Counted from the stretch's first letter, positions 1 through 12,000 are shown. The stretch: 64,000 bases of DNA from Candidatus Babeliales bacterium (GCA_018062405.1 JAGOSF010000007.1:1-64000); one strand, 5' to 3'. The notes: generated by a model not told the origin, from the sequence alone. Numbers and translations are program-made.

Positions 1-171
1 AAATTATAGACCAAACATTAAAAAACTGATTAATACAGCCTACGATTTTGCTATCATAAAATCTTAATCTCTTCTTTCTTTCCAAGAACAATTGCAATAC
101 ATAATCAATACAAAGTTATGAGTGGCTTTGCATGAAATGCGACTTTATAAGTCGCACAACTTACACAAAAA

Positions 172-200
172 AATAAGGAGCTTTTTTAAGGCCCCTTACT
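172..200 (-). terminator. Rho-independent terminator of the 2.8k-aa repeat gene
   Basis: On the minus strand a 10-bp stem (AGTAAGGGGC paired with GCTCCTTATT) closes a short loop and runs into a T-rich tract. Two of its pairs are G-U wobbles that exist only in minus-strand RNA, which fixes the orientation. It lies about 20 bases past the stop codon of the gene ending at 222. Confidence 0.8.
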
Positions 201-221
201 TTTTTATACTCTTATTTATTT

Positions 222-3200
222 CTAACTTTCTGAACCGACTACAATGATTCTACCATCTGGGTGAATCAATGCATCATGTGCAACTTGACTCGTCGCACCA
301 GCTGCAACAGCATAGGTTATGTAACCATTTGGACTGTTAAATGTGCTATCCAATGCAAACACAGTCGTTAATCGAGCTATAACAATTCGCTTTGCAAAAG
401 TATCATACGCAACGACAATTGTATTACCATCAGCATCAACCAACAGTCGAGCTAATTGATAGACTGCCGATGTTCCACCACCAAGCATAGTACCTGTTAA
501 CTCTACAGAATTTTGTTCTGTCCCTGTTGTGTCATAATTATTGACCACAATTGAATTACCAGCTCCTGCCAATGTTGAAATTACAGCCGCTGCATACACA
601 TTATTACTACTGTCGACAGCAACTTTCATATTTGCATAATCAGTTCCACCAACACCTGTATAATAATCAGCAATATTTGTTGTTGCTGTAAAATTAGCAT
701 CTAAAGCAGAACCATCTGCTAAATAACGAGCAATTGTAACATAGCTACCAACTCCATAATAATAAGCAAATACAATGTTATTATTCGTATCAATTGCATG
801 CGTATAAATACCAGCAGCTCCAGTATCTGATGATTGAAAACCATTATTACCAAATGAGTTATCCATTTTACCATTCGCTGTATACCCAAGTAACAGACCT
901 GTGTATCCATCAAATGTACCTGCAGCAACAATACGACCATTTGATTGTTGAGCTACAGAATATAATGCTTGACCATCACCAAATGCAACGCCAGAAGGAT
1001 CTCCATTAAATCCACCAAATGATGTATCAAGCGCTTGAGTATCTACATTATATTGTAAGAGTAAAGAACTTGTTGAACTCAATGTTGAATTATAAACATA
1101 TCCTGCAAGAATCGCTTTGTGAACCCCATCAACCGTTGTAAAGGTCACCATGTCACGAACATACTGATTTTCATAATTATTTAACACTATATCTTGGCTT
1201 ATAGTAATATCTAAAGTTCCATCTGTGTTATATTCAGCTACCGTAAATACTGTAGGAGAACCACTAAAACCACCTGCAACTATTTTTCCATTCGCTTGGA
1301 TTGCTATCGAATTTATTGCCGCAGTAGCTGAACCAATAGTAGTTGTAACATAACCTGATCCACTACCAAATCCTGTTGTATTAAGCGTTCCATCTGTGTT
1401 ATATTCAGCTACCGTAAATACAAAAATAGAGCCATTATGACTATACCCACCTGCAACTATTTTTTCATTCGCTTGGATTGCTATAGAAGTTATTGCCGCA
1501 GTAGCTGAACCAATAGTAGTCGTAACATAACCTGATCCACTACCAAATCCTGTTGTATCAAGCGTTCCATCTGTATTATATCGAGCTACCGTAAATACAT
1601 AACTAGAGCCATTATTATTAAACCCACCTGCAACTATTTTTCCATCCGCTTGGATTGCTATCGAAGTTATTATCGCACCAGTACCAATAGTAGTCCTAAC
1701 ATAACCATCTGGAGAACCAAATCCTGCTGTGTTCAAAGTTCCATCTGTATTATATCGAGCTACCGTAAATGCAGAAGTACCAGCAAAACGACTATACCCA
1801 CCTGCAACTATTTTTCCATCCGCTTGGATTGCTATCGAATTTATTTCTGCATTATTTGAACCAAACGCAGTCGTAACATAACCTGATCCACTACCAAATC
1901 CTGCTGTATTCAAAGTTCCATCTGTATTATATCGAGCTACTGTAAATACCCTAGTAGCACCACTATACCCACCTGCAACTATTTTTCCATCCGCTTGGAT
2001 TGCTATCGAATTTATTCTACTAGAACTAACACCAAACGCAGTTGTAACAGAACCTGATCCACTACCAAATCCTGCTGTATCCAAACTTCCATCTGTATTA
2101 TATCGAGCTACCGTAAATAGATAAGGAGCACCAGAACGACTATACCCACCTGCAACTATTTTTCCATCCGCTTGGATTGCTATCGAATTTATTCCACTAT
2201 CATTAGTACCAATAGTAGTCGTAACATAACCTGATCCACTACCAAATCCTGCTGTATCAAGCGTTCCATTTGCATTATATCGAGCTACCGTAAATACCGT
2301 AGGAGAACCACTATACCCACCTACAACTATTTTTCCATCAGCTTGAATTGCTGTTGCATATATTTGTGCGCTAGCACCAATAGTAGTTTGAACATACCCT
2401 TGTCCAGAACCAAATCCTGTTTGCGAAGTCCCATCGATCGTAAACATTTTAAGCATAATTTCAGAAGTTCCAGACCCTGCAGTAGAGTTACCATCAACCG
2501 CAACAAGAATATTTGCATCATCTTGTAATGCTATTGCTTGTGCAACTTGTCCCGAAGCTGCGTTAGCTCCAGATGAAGCAAAGAATGTTACACCTAAATC
2601 GGTACTTGATTGTGTTGATGCACCAAGCGTAATATCGTTGGTCCCATCTGCTTTTGAATCTTGGCAAATCACGGTCTGCGTTGTGTAAGGATCGTTGTAA
2701 GCCATCGAAAGGAATGGATTTACTGTACCATTAGTTTCTTGACCTACCATCGCAATTTGCCCATCGCCATAGACTGCAATCGATTGTAAAGATCGTACTG
2801 TTGCAGCACCATCAAAACTAAATGTCATAATGCCATCGCCACCACCAAACGTGGAATCAAAGGTATACGCTCCAGAACCATTATCTTTAAGACATTCAAC
2901 AAACATTGGGTTTGTCGTTGATTGATAACCTGCAACTAAAACTTTACCATCACTATCACCAATCAATGTTGTAAGCGTCGCTCCTGTCAGCCCACTGATA
3001 TCATATTCTGTTTCTGCAACTACAGCTCCTGTTCCATTTGCATAAGCTTTCACTGCTATTTTATTTGCACCATCATTAATATGCGCAGCAACAACAATAT
3101 TTCCTGATGCATCAAATGCTAAGCGAACTTGAGTTTCATCATCTGCATTTACAATTACACCAGTGATCGTGCCTTCTGTGCCAAATGTTGTATCAACTTG

Positions 3201-6200
3201 CCCAGCAGAAGTATAACGAGCAATATCGATTCCAGTACCATTTTTATATGCAATAATTAAACGATCAAACTGATCTGCAAGCAGCGCATAAATTGGTGAT
3301 GCAACACCTGTATCATAATAACCTGGGGTCAGCGTCGAATTAAAGGTTGTATCAATTTCGCCAGTATTTGTGAACGCAAACAATGCTCCATTTCCAGGAC
3401 CAGTCAACTGCCCAGCAACAACATATCGGCCGAGAGTTTGTTCTACAGCAACGGTTGCGATCAATGAATTCAAGCTACTTAACGCTGTTGCTACATTGGT
3501 ATTAAACGTTGTATCTAAAGAACTTAGACCTGCATTATAACGTTTTACCCAACCAGCTCCGCCAGTTGTTCCAGCTGCAATTAATCGACTTGAACCATCA
3601 ATAAACAATGAATAAACACCTGCTGGAGTTGATGACGCAAAACCGGTTCCTGCTGGTGCAAAATTTGTATCTAAAACAGCACCATTGGTTAAACGAACCA
3701 ACGTTCCATCGGTAAATGCAGTATAATAGTATCCGTTGCTTAAAATTGGCAACACAACTTGGGCAGTCAAACCTGCAAGACCTGCATCTAAACTTCCAAG
3801 TTGCACAACACCAGAAGTTCCAAAATTTGCATCAATAGTCCCTGGAGTTCCAGCAGAAACTGTCAGCGAATATTGCCCAACAAATTCATTACCATACACC
3901 TGCATTAAATATGGAGTGACTGTTGCTGCAATTGTTCCAGAACCACCAACTAATATTTTACCTTCTTGATTAATTTTTGCATCGTACCATTTTGTTACGG
4001 TTGCTGTTGGCACTGCAAGGGTTTGAATTCCTGTCGTATTAAATGAAGTATCAAGGCCACTTAAATCTGCAAGCACACGCATGATAAATGGCAAATTCGT
4101 TGTTGAATCATAACCAGTTAGAATTACATTACCATTCGAACCTCCAGTTGTCGCATCAATTGATATCGATGTCACAATTGGAGTTGTAAATCCAGTAATT
4201 CCTGTAGTTAAGGTCAAAGTAGCAAGCGTCGCAAGATTTGTTCGAGCATAATTTTCTACAATAATACTGTTGGAACTATTGACAGTTACGGCAACAATAT
4301 TATTTTGTTGATCAAATGCAATATAACTTGATCCAGCTATCGTATTCGTTATTGCAGTAGAAGAAGCTGAAATAGCTAGGCCATTCGCACCTACTTTTTG
4401 AACGACGACACTTGGAGCTACGGAAGATCTATACATCAGATAGATATCATTTGTAGAATTGACAAGAATCGAACTTAAAATTCCTTGCCCTACGACAATA
4501 TTACCGGCACCATTTACTCCAAATGTTCCATCAAGCGCTCCTGTTACAGAATTATATGCATTGACGATAGCATTTGTTGTACCTTTTTGCCCTACAACTA
4601 AAATTCTGCCATTTGATTGTTGAGCAACTGCATTACAAATATCCATCGTATCAGTTACACTAAAGCCTGATGTCGCAACACCAGTTGTTGCATTAAATGA
4701 TTTCACCCATCCATCATTTGAACCAGATGCGCCAGAACCACCAACCACAATTAAATTACCATTTTGAGCAATCATCATATCACTAACATTTGCTTTGCTC
4801 AAAATCGTTAAAACGCCAGTTGTTCCAAAGCCTGTTTGTTGTACATCATCAGCTGCAAAATAGGTAATGTAGCTATTTGTTCCGTTATCAGCAGCAACAT
4901 AATAAAAATTATTGCTCAATTGTAAAATCGATTTTACTTGATTTGTTGTCGATAAGTCTGTGGTCAATTCTGAACTCATATCCAAATAACCAGAGTTTGC
5001 GCCTGTTGGATTATACGTTGTATCAAGCTCACCTGCAAGACCTGTAGTCGACTGATTTTGATCAACTTTCGTTACAACAGAGCTATTAAACACCTGATTA
5101 AAAGCTCCGCCCAAAGCACCTGCTTTACCAATAACTAAAATTCCTTGATCAGAAGTTACATCAATTCCTAAAAAATTAGACATGCTATCAGAACCACCGC
5201 TTGCACTATTCGTAACCCCAGTTTCTAAAAAGCCTGTTGCATAACTAAAATTTGTATCAAGTGCAAATCCAGAAGTTAATTTAAACATTTCTAAAGTATT
5301 ACCTGTATCGTCAATACCAAGCACCAAGGTTGAACCATCACTTAACGCAAGTAAATCTTGAATATACGGCGTGCCAATTGTTCCTAAACTAACAGTTACA
5401 GGACCAGCATCATCATTTCCTGAAGTTGTATATCTGCGGGCTACATAATGTTCTGAGCTATCTTGTGCAACAACAACAATTTTACCATCAAACGCAAGTT
5501 GTAAGCGAATTTGATAGGTTTGAGAAACTGATGGAATTAATGTTTGTGTTCCACTTCCAAAACTTGCATCAAGACCAGAACCATTTGAATATAATTGTTT
5601 AATTGCAGCAGCGTTCGAAGCATCACGATAGGTGTACACAATTTTATCGGTCGTTGTCACTGCAGCACCAATAATTTCTGCGTTCACACCAGTTGTAAAA
5701 TAACCAGATGTACTAAAATCAAGATCTATCGCACCTGTTGTTGGGCTATATCCTGCAATAATTCCACTTGTACCATTATAGCCAGCAACGGTAATTCGAC
5801 CAGACGCTTGCTCAAGCACAACATTACCCAAAGTTAAATTTGCATCTGATTTTATCCCAGCAGTTCCAAAATTTGTATCAAGTACCCCAGCAGATGAAAC
5901 TTTTGCTAGCGTCATAATTGAACTTGTATCACCTACAACATAAATGTTCCCGTCGGATGCAACCATAATTTGTCGTGGATATTCAAGCCCAGTTATCGTA
6001 ACATACCCAGGAGTTACTCCAGCATTAAATGCTCCTGTATCAAGCGCATAGCTCGAAGTTAATTGTTCTAAAATCGTATTGCCAGTTACAGAATAGACAA
6101 CTAAAATTTTTCCACTTGGTAATACATACTCTGCCATCGAAGTATCAGATGTTGCACCTGAAGGAATCGCCAAAATACCACCATCACCAAAACTATAATT

Positions 6201-8741
6201 AACTCCGCCAATATCTGCACCTGGATAACGCGGAAGTTCATACGCTGGAGACCCACCTTCTGTTCCTACAACATTACCAACTAAAGAAACTGTATTTGTT
6301 GCATCAATATATTCAAAACCACCAAACGTAATTGCTCCGTCAGAAGAGATTGCAACACAGTTTGCTTTTCGTTGAGGTGTTGTGCCGTCGGTCGGATTAA
6401 CATCATCATATTTTGTTTTTAAAATACCAGGAGTTGAAGAATACGGTGCAAATGTTGTATCAATATTAAGGTTAGATAAACATCGGCCAACAAAGAAATA
6501 ATTATCATCATACCCCACAAATACGAGTGAATCATTTGAATCAACTTGTAATTGTGTAATGACTGGATTTGATAATAATGAAACTGCGGCTGAAATTGAA
6601 GCCGAAGCAGGAGTTCCTGCGGTTCCATCATTATTATATTTTTGAAATTCTATAGCATCTGTAGATGTATTGACCGTCGCAAAAACAATGATTCTATCAG
6701 CTGCAACAGCAGAACTTGTAATTCCACCTAATTTAGCAGCGCTATAATCTGCAGAAACTAAACCAGTATCGACAATTCCGTCCACATCAAAGTTTGTATC
6801 TAAACCAGAACCACCGGGTAAAATTCTATATATTTTAATATTAGCAGCGGTCGTTGCAATGATATAAATATTATCAGCAATATCAACAACCATGTCTGTA
6901 GCAACAACACTACTAATTTGATAGTAGCCAGTCGTTCCAAAGTTAGTATTTAAAGTACCATCTTGGTTGTACGCATAAACTCTAACATTTCCACCACTCG
7001 TTTGCCCTACAGCTAAAATATTTCCTGATTGTTGTTCACACACACGAATAAAAGAAGTAACCCCAGCTTGAGTTGCAATTGAACCACCATTAAATGTAGA
7101 ATCAAAAGGAAATGACCCTGGAACTCCTGCAGTTGGAACATAACGAGCTATCCACCCTGCAGTTAAACCTGCATTACCACCAACAACTAAAGCTCTACCA
7201 TGAGAATCACAAATTACATCTGCACCATTTGGCTGCCCAATCAAAGCAACTGGAATCTCTAAACCACCAGAAGAATTTAATTCTGCCAATTGAGTATCAG
7301 GAGTTCCTGATGTGTTTTTTGTTAAAACAAAGGTAAAATTTGAAGTTGGTACAGCTTGAATTGCAACAACTTGTGGTAAATCTGATGGTGTTGGCGTTGA
7401 ATCTGTCGGAGAATCGACATACCCAGGAACAGTTCCTGCAGCATTATACGTAACGTCAATACACCCTTGAACATCTGGAAGCCCTGTATATCGAGCAGTT
7501 GCAAAATCAGCATCACTTGTACCTGCTACAACAAACCTGCCATTTGATTGAATCGATAAAGCTCTGCCTGTGTCTGTAGAACTCGACCCAGAAATATCTG
7601 TAACTGTATAACCAGATGTTGTTCCAAAACTAGTTACCAAACCAGAACCATTTGCCGCATAACAAGCAATGACAAAATCTGTATCAACCGTCCCGCCGAC
7701 AACGATAGTGTCATCTGATTGCACAGCTAGGCCATAAGCGGTAGCAACAGTACCACCGAAATTTTGAGCTGCATTATACCCAGAAGAAGCTACTCCAAAG
7801 GAAGTGTCTAAAACACCTGCTGTAGTAAACCGTGCAACGACAGCGTTCGTACCAGTTGTACCTGCAATAATAATTTTACCAGTTGATTGAAATCCAACAG
7901 CATAACCAATATCAGTTCCACCAAAAGATTGAATATTATAACCAGTCGTATTGAAAGTTGTATCTAATATGCCACCTGTTGTAAATCGAGCAACAATTGC
8001 ATCGGTTCCTGCAGAACCAGTCACTACCATTTTCCCATTACTATCCAAAGCAGCTCCATAGCCAGCAAGTGAAGTCGCTGTGATTGATAACATCGCAATA
8101 CCAGCAATTGTTGTATCAGAACCACCGCCACCAACAGCAGCACCGCTATTATAGGTACCTGAGTTCAATGCACCAGCAGAATCGTATGAAGCAATAAAAA
8201 TAGTGGTCCCAGTTGTACCTGTACCTGCTACCAAAATATTTCCGGAATTATCAATAGCAACTGCATTTGCCACATCTGAAGAAGAACCTGGAAGCTGTGA
8301 TTGAATAACATAACCAGGAGTTCCACCACTATTAAACCCCGCTGTATCTAAAGAACCATCGGCTAAAAATCGTGCGACAAAGAAATTTGAATCATTTGAA
8401 CCAACAAGAACAATTTTACCATCATTTTGAATCGCAACGCCTCGAGCAACAGCATTGGTACCAATTGTCTGAGTAACTTTACCGTCGGTACTAAATTCGG
8501 TATCCAAAACACCTGCAATGGTATATCGAACCATGGCCATATTTGAACCACTGGAACCGACGACGACAACTTTGCCATCCGGCTGAACGGCTGATGCATA
8601 GGCGGCGTCAACAGTAGTCGAACCAATATCGGTCGTGACAATACCATCTCCACTAAAACTACTATCTAAAGTTCCTGGCGTAGAACCGAATAAGTTCATA
8701 CTTGAAAGTAAAAATCCCAAAATAAATATCATTTGTTGCAT
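222..8741 (-). CDS. Giant exported delta-60 repeat protein (about 2,839 aa)
   Basis: The protein is a signal peptide (hydrophobic FILGFLLSSMNLFG, then STPG) followed almost wholly by repeats of the delta-60 type. Each unit of about 55-60 residues reads roughly G-x-L-D-x-x-F-x-x-x-G, a variable loop, then a D/N-G-K-I-x-V-x-G strand and a F-x-x-A-R-Y strand. Such repeats are known from large extracellular proteins of delta-proteobacteria and are thought to form beta-propeller-like blades. I chose the ATG at 8741 because AAGGGA lies six bases upstream; a TTG seven codons earlier has no good site. Residues of about 2,110-2,510 hold seven nearly identical units (separate entry). No catalytic motif, anchor or C-terminal sorting domain was recognised, so a surface or secreted adhesion or binding role is only a guess. 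A second such gene lies just upstream. Confidence 0.85.
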   Translation of the reverse strand: MQQMIFILGFLLSSMNLFGSTPGTLDSSFSGDGIVTTDIGSTTVDAAYASAVQPDGKVVVVGSSGSNMAMVRYTIAGVLDTEFSTDGKVTQTIGTNAVARGVAIQNDGKIVLVGSNDSNFFVARFLADGSLDTAGFNSGGTPGYVIQSQLPGSSSDVANAVAIDNSGNILVAGTGTTGTTIFIASYDSAGALNSGTYNSGAAVGGGGSDTTIAGIAMLSITATSLAGYGAALDSNGKMVVTGSAGTDAIVARFTTGGILDTTFNTTGYNIQSFGGTDIGYAVGFQSTGKIIIAGTTGTNAVVARFTTAGVLDTSFGVASSGYNAAQNFGGTVATAYGLAVQSDDTIVVGGTVDTDFVIACYAANGSGLVTSFGTTSGYTVTDISGSSSTDTGRALSIQSNGRFVVAGTSDADFATARYTGLPDVQGCIDVTYNAAGTVPGYVDSPTDSTPTPSDLPQVVAIQAVPTSNFTFVLTKNTSGTPDTQLAELNSSGGLEIPVALIGQPNGADVICDSHGRALVVGGNAGLTAGWIARYVPTAGVPGSFPFDSTFNGGSIATQAGVTSFIRVCEQQSGNILAVGQTSGGNVRVYAYNQDGTLNTNFGTTGYYQISSVVATDMVVDIADNIYIIATTAANIKIYRILPGGSGLDTNFDVDGIVDTGLVSADYSAAKLGGITSSAVAADRIIVFATVNTSTDAIEFQKYNNDGTAGTPASASISAAVSLLSNPVITQLQVDSNDSLVFVGYDDNYFFVGRCLSNLNIDTTFAPYSSTPGILKTKYDDVNPTDGTTPQRKANCVAISSDGAITFGGFEYIDATNTVSLVGNVVGTEGGSPAYELPRYPGADIGGVNYSFGDGGILAIPSGATSDTSMAEYVLPSGKILVVYSVTGNTILEQLTSSYALDTGAFNAGVTPGYVTITGLEYPRQIMVASDGNIYVVGDTSSIMTLAKVSSAGVLDTNFGTAGIKSDANLTLGNVVLEQASGRITVAGYNGTSGIIAGYSPTTGAIDLDFSTSGYFTTGVNAEIIGAAVTTTDKIVYTYRDASNAAAIKQLYSNGSGLDASFGSGTQTLIPSVSQTYQIRLQLAFDGKIVVVAQDSSEHYVARRYTTSGNDDAGPVTVSLGTIGTPYIQDLLALSDGSTLVLGIDDTGNTLEMFKLTSGFALDTNFSYATGFLETGVTNSASGGSDSMSNFLGIDVTSDQGILVIGKAGALGGAFNQVFNSSVVTKVDQNQSTTGLAGELDTTYNPTGANSGYLDMSSELTTDLSTTNQVKSILQLSNNFYYVAADNGTNSYITYFAADDVQQTGFGTTGVLTILSKANVSDMMIAQNGNLIVVGGSGASGSNDGWVKSFNATTGVATSGFSVTDTMDICNAVAQQSNGRILVVGQKGTTNAIVNAYNSVTGALDGTFGVNGAGNIVVGQGILSSILVNSTNDIYLMYRSSVAPSVVVQKVGANGLAISASSTAITNTIAGSSYIAFDQQNNIVAVTVNSSNSIIVENYARTNLATLATLTLTTGITGFTTPIVTSISIDATTGGSNGNVILTGYDSTTNLPFIMRVLADLSGLDTSFNTTGIQTLAVPTATVTKWYDAKINQEGKILVGGSGTIAATVTPYLMQVYGNEFVGQYSLTVSAGTPGTIDANFGTSGVVQLGSLDAGLAGLTAQVVLPILSNGYYYTAFTDGTLVRLTNGAVLDTNFAPAGTGFASSTPAGVYSLFIDGSSRLIAAGTTGGAGWVKRYNAGLSSLDTTFNTNVATALSSLNSLIATVAVEQTLGRYVVAGQLTGPGNGALFAFTNTGEIDTTFNSTLTPGYYDTGVASPIYALLADQFDRLIIAYKNGTGIDIARYTSAGQVDTTFGTEGTITGVIVNADDETQVRLAFDASGNIVVAAHINDGANKIAVKAYANGTGAVVAETEYDISGLTGATLTTLIGDSDGKVLVAGYQSTTNPMFVECLKDNGSGAYTFDSTFGGGDGIMTFSFDGAATVRSLQSIAVYGDGQIAMVGQETNGTVNPFLSMAYNDPYTTQTVICQDSKADGTNDITLGASTQSSTDLGVTFFASSGANAASGQVAQAIALQDDANILVAVDGNSTAGSGTSEIMLKMFTIDGTSQTGFGSGQGYVQTTIGASAQIYATAIQADGKIVVGGYSGSPTVFTVARYNANGTLDTAGFGSGSGYVTTTIGTNDSGINSIAIQADGKIVAGGYSRSGAPYLFTVARYNTDGSLDTAGFGSGSGSVTTAFGVSSSRINSIAIQADGKIVAGGYSGATRVFTVARYNTDGTLNTAGFGSGSGYVTTAFGSNNAEINSIAIQADGKIVAGGYSRFAGTSAFTVARYNTDGTLNTAGFGSPDGYVRTTIGTGAIITSIAIQADGKIVAGGFNNNGSSYVFTVARYNTDGTLDTTGFGSGSGYVTTTIGSATAAITSIAIQANEKIVAGGYSHNGSIFVFTVAEYNTDGTLNTTGFGSGSGYVTTTIGSATAAINSIAIQANGKIVAGGFSGSPTVFTVAEYNTDGTLDITISQDIVLNNYENQYVRDMVTFTTVDGVHKAILAGYVYNSTLSSTSSLLLQYNVDTQALDTSFGGFNGDPSGVAFGDGQALYSVAQQSNGRIVAAGTFDGYTGLLLGYTANGKMDNSFGNNGFQSSDTGAAGIYTHAIDTNNNIVFAYYYGVGSYVTIARYLADGSALDANFTATTNIADYYTGVGGTDYANMKVAVDSSNNVYAAAVISTLAGAGNSIVVNNYDTTGTEQNSVELTGTMLGGGTSAVYQLARLLVDADGNTIVVAYDTFAKRIVIARLTTVFALDSTFNSPNGYITYAVAAGATSQVAHDALIHPDGRIIVVGSES
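1230..2410 (-). repeat. Seven near-identical 171-180 bp intragenic repeats
   Basis: Inside the giant gene the block encoding SIAIQADGKIVAGGYS recurs at about 1271, 1448, 1625, 1798, 1970, 2147 and 2318, a spacing of 171-180 bp that always keeps frame. The copies are almost identical at DNA level, unlike the diverged units elsewhere in the gene. Differences cluster in two short stretches per unit: after TT(T/A)(I/F)G and after GG(Y/F)(S/N). This indicates recent amplification or ongoing gene conversion with two tolerated variable loops. Confidence 0.85.
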
Positions 8742-9041
8742 TACAATTCCCTTTTTTGTCAAATTTATAAGTTAAAACAAATGTCAAACATTAATTGAAC
8801 TGGAGTTTATATTTTTTTTATGAAAAATAAAGTGAATCTTTATTCTCAAAAGAAATATATTGAAGTTTTTTAAAAATAAAAGGAAATAATTAATTAGGAT
8901 TTTAAAAAAGATAATTTTGCAGCAGCTGCTGCAAAATTAAAAACAGAAGATCTCAGAGCCTAAAATGTCGTAAAAAAAATAGGCGGCCGTTTGTAAACGA
9001 CCGCCTATTGTACAATTCAGAGAACCTGAAGTCTAGAAACC
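8742..9041. other. Gene-free spacer between the two giant repeat genes
   Basis: This 300-base stretch has no credible ORF. It holds the terminator of the upstream minus-strand gene (8972-9010) and, closer to 8742, a very AT-rich segment that should contain the promoter of the 2.8k-aa gene. Two TTGACA boxes are visible on the minus strand near the start codon, but neither has a well-spaced -10 box, so I do not call a promoter. A small palindrome (GCAGCAGCTGCTGC) lies near 8920. Confidence 0.6.
8972..9010 (-). terminator. Strong Rho-independent terminator
   Basis: The arms AATAGGCGGCCGTTT and AAACGACCGCCTATT form a long GC-rich stem. In minus-strand RNA the only non-Watson-Crick pair is a G-U wobble, and the stem is followed directly by eight T residues. 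It lies about 30 bases past the stop codon at 9042. Confidence 0.9.
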
Positions 9042-12000
9042 TCAGAGAGCTTGTGGCGATGAAAACTTCATGCTTTCAGCTCGAGTTTCTAACAATGTAA
9101 AGAACTCATCTATTTGCTCTGTCGATCCAGAATATAACTCATCAAGTAAAAGTCGCTCTACTTCAAATGCCGCTATATTTGTAGAAAAATTCCAAATAAG
9201 ATTTGTCCCTGGCTGCAACTCATAGTTTTGTTCATAGTTAAGAATAACAGATCTGACTGCCGCAAGAACTGCTACTTTTACGACTCTATTCGTAATGCCT
9301 CGAGCCAAGAATTTTAGAGCTATAACTTGCTCTAAATAATCTCGACTATTTCCATAATAATAGATTCGAACATCTTCTGGGTTTAACAATGACGGGTTGA
9401 CCACAAATATTTCGTCACCAGAATACATTTCTGCAACAACAAAGGCTGGACCATCAGTTAAACCTGCAATAATAATTTGATTCAAGACATTGGTTACCAC
9501 GGTACCACCAGTCAACAGACCAGTAATCGGACCAGTTGTCGCCATTCCAACTGAGGTAAAGCCTGTATCTAAAACACCCGTGTCAGTAAATCGAGCAACG
9601 ATCATGCTTCGCGGTTGTTGATACCCAGTCGCAACACCACCGACAACAGTTCTATGTTGGTTATCGACGGTAATACCACCAAACTGATTTAAGACGTTAA
9701 CAGGATCACTGTACGCGATTCCACTCACTCCAAAATCTGGGTCAAGATCACCATTAAAGACAAAGCGAGCGAGAACGAATGAATGATTTGCAGTTAAACC
9801 ACCAAGAACAATTTGATTATGATCATTTGATGCAAGAGCACCACCTTGAACAAGACCTAAAATGTCACCTGATGTTGCAATACCAGCTGTACCAAAACCA
9901 GAAATTAAAATTCCATCATTATCAAGTTTTGCAAGAACCATTGCTGTTCCAGCTTTACCACTGACAAAAATGTTATTAATTGTATCGGCCACAACACCAG
10001 CATTAGATTCTAATGATGGAACTGGAACGTACGCAACATAATCATTGATAGATAAACCAAATGATGTATCAACAGATCCATCTAATAAAAATCGCGTTAC
10101 GACAAAATTTCCGTCAGTTGTGTAACCGCTGGCAAGCGCTTTACCAAGAGAATTGATTGTAACATATCCACCAGTTGATAAATTCGAAATAAGGTACGAT
10201 GAAGCGATGCCACCAACACCATAGTCGGTATCAAGGTCGCCATCAACGGTAAATCGAGCAACAATTAATTTGTCAGTCGTTTTTACACCTCCAACATAAA
10301 CTCGATTAACACTATCAACTGCAACATAACCACCAAGAACTCCATTGATAGCAACAGTTGTCGATGTAACACCATCGATTCCAAAATCTGGATCAAGCAA
10401 ACCACTTGCTAAATAACGAGCTACAATAAATAAACCATCAGACGTGATGCCAGAAACCAATGTACGACCAAGACTGTCAATTGCAGAACTACCATACATA
10501 TCCATGTCTGTAATTGTCGGCGATATCGAAATACCGTTGCCATTAAATAATGGATTCAACACAATTGGTAAGCTGTTGCTTGGTTGGTATCCTGTAAATT
10601 GTGGCACTGGTTGGACATTTAAATATCCATACATTCTCATGGTCAAAGGAGTTTCTTGATTAAGTGCTGGAATTTCACCACCGCACAATAAAATATCCCC
10701 ATTCGTTTGAACGTTCATGTTACAAAGTCTACGCTCTAACTGCATAGGCGATGGAATGGCTTGGAAGGTTACGACACCAACTCCGCCAACACCAAAAGAA
10801 TGATCTCTTTCCCCAGCTTGATTAACACAGGCAACAAATTCATAATTATTTGCTGGAGTTGAACTTGTTTGGTAACCTGCTACCAAAATTTTATTATCTT
10901 CTAAAGTAACTAAAGAAGTTACGATAACATTGGTCGGCGTTACTTCGAATTCAATATTTAATTGCGACCCACTGTTAAAAGTAGGATCAATTTGGCCTAC
11001 TGCAGTTATACGATTTACCGCTAACTGACCATCAGCACCACCAAAAGATCCTGCAACGCAGATTCTTCCTGAATCATCAAACCCAGAACGAAGACTGCTT
11101 GCATTATCAATTTCGGCAAGAACTGAACTTGCAAAACCGCTCACTCCAAAACTGTTCACACGTTGGCCAGTTGCATTTAATTTTAAGATACCAGCTTGTA
11201 AAACAGAATTAGTATAAGCAATCGCAACATAAATATTATTCGATGAATCAACTGATACTGATGTTGCATTGACACCAAGATAGACTTGGCCGCCAATACC
11301 AAAATTAGTAACAATTTGCCCTGCTGAATTCAACATTCGAACAACACCAATGCCATTTAATGATCCAACAATAACAATGTTACCATTCGTTAATTGCTGA
11401 CAGGCATTAATCGAATCCATAATTCCATAGACTGTCCCTAAAGGATAAGTTAAAGAACCTCCAAAAGATTGGTCTAAAGTACCAGTTGGTAAAATTCGTT
11501 TAATAAATCCACCAAATGTTGCATTACTACCTGTTACTAAAAAGTTGCCTGAACCATCAAAAACCATGGTCTCAACACGTTCTACCCCAGCTAATTTAGG
11601 AATCGCAATCCCAAGGCCAGAACCGTAGGTTGTATCTGCTGTCGAATTTTGCAACAATCTTTTTGTATACGATATTGATGAGTTGTTATCGGTCACAACC
11701 GTCATAATATTTGTACCAGTTAATTGACGAATTGCTCGAACTTCTTGATTTGCTGTAGGTGTAGTTGCACCAAGAACATAATCTTCTGCAATACCAGCAT
11801 TACCATAGGTCGGATCAAACTCACCTGGAATTCTGACATGAACTGGAGAGTTTTTAACTTGCGTTGTTCCAGGAGTTCCAAAAATACGTAAAATAATTGG
11901 TGTTACATCATTTGAAAACATCTGTTCATAAGCACTGGCAACTAAATTTCCTTGGTTAATACCAACACGAGATTGTACCATAATACCAGTACCAACACGT

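Noticed and set aside
1230-2410. Regularly spaced repeats that could suggest a CRISPR array
   Set aside because: The period is 171-180 bp, always in frame, and the whole array is translated in a long repeat protein. No cas gene is nearby.
719-8653. Short ORFs on both strands inside the giant repeat genes
   Set aside because: They are shadows of the repetitive coding frame: low-complexity Leu/Gln/His-rich translations, no ribosome sites.
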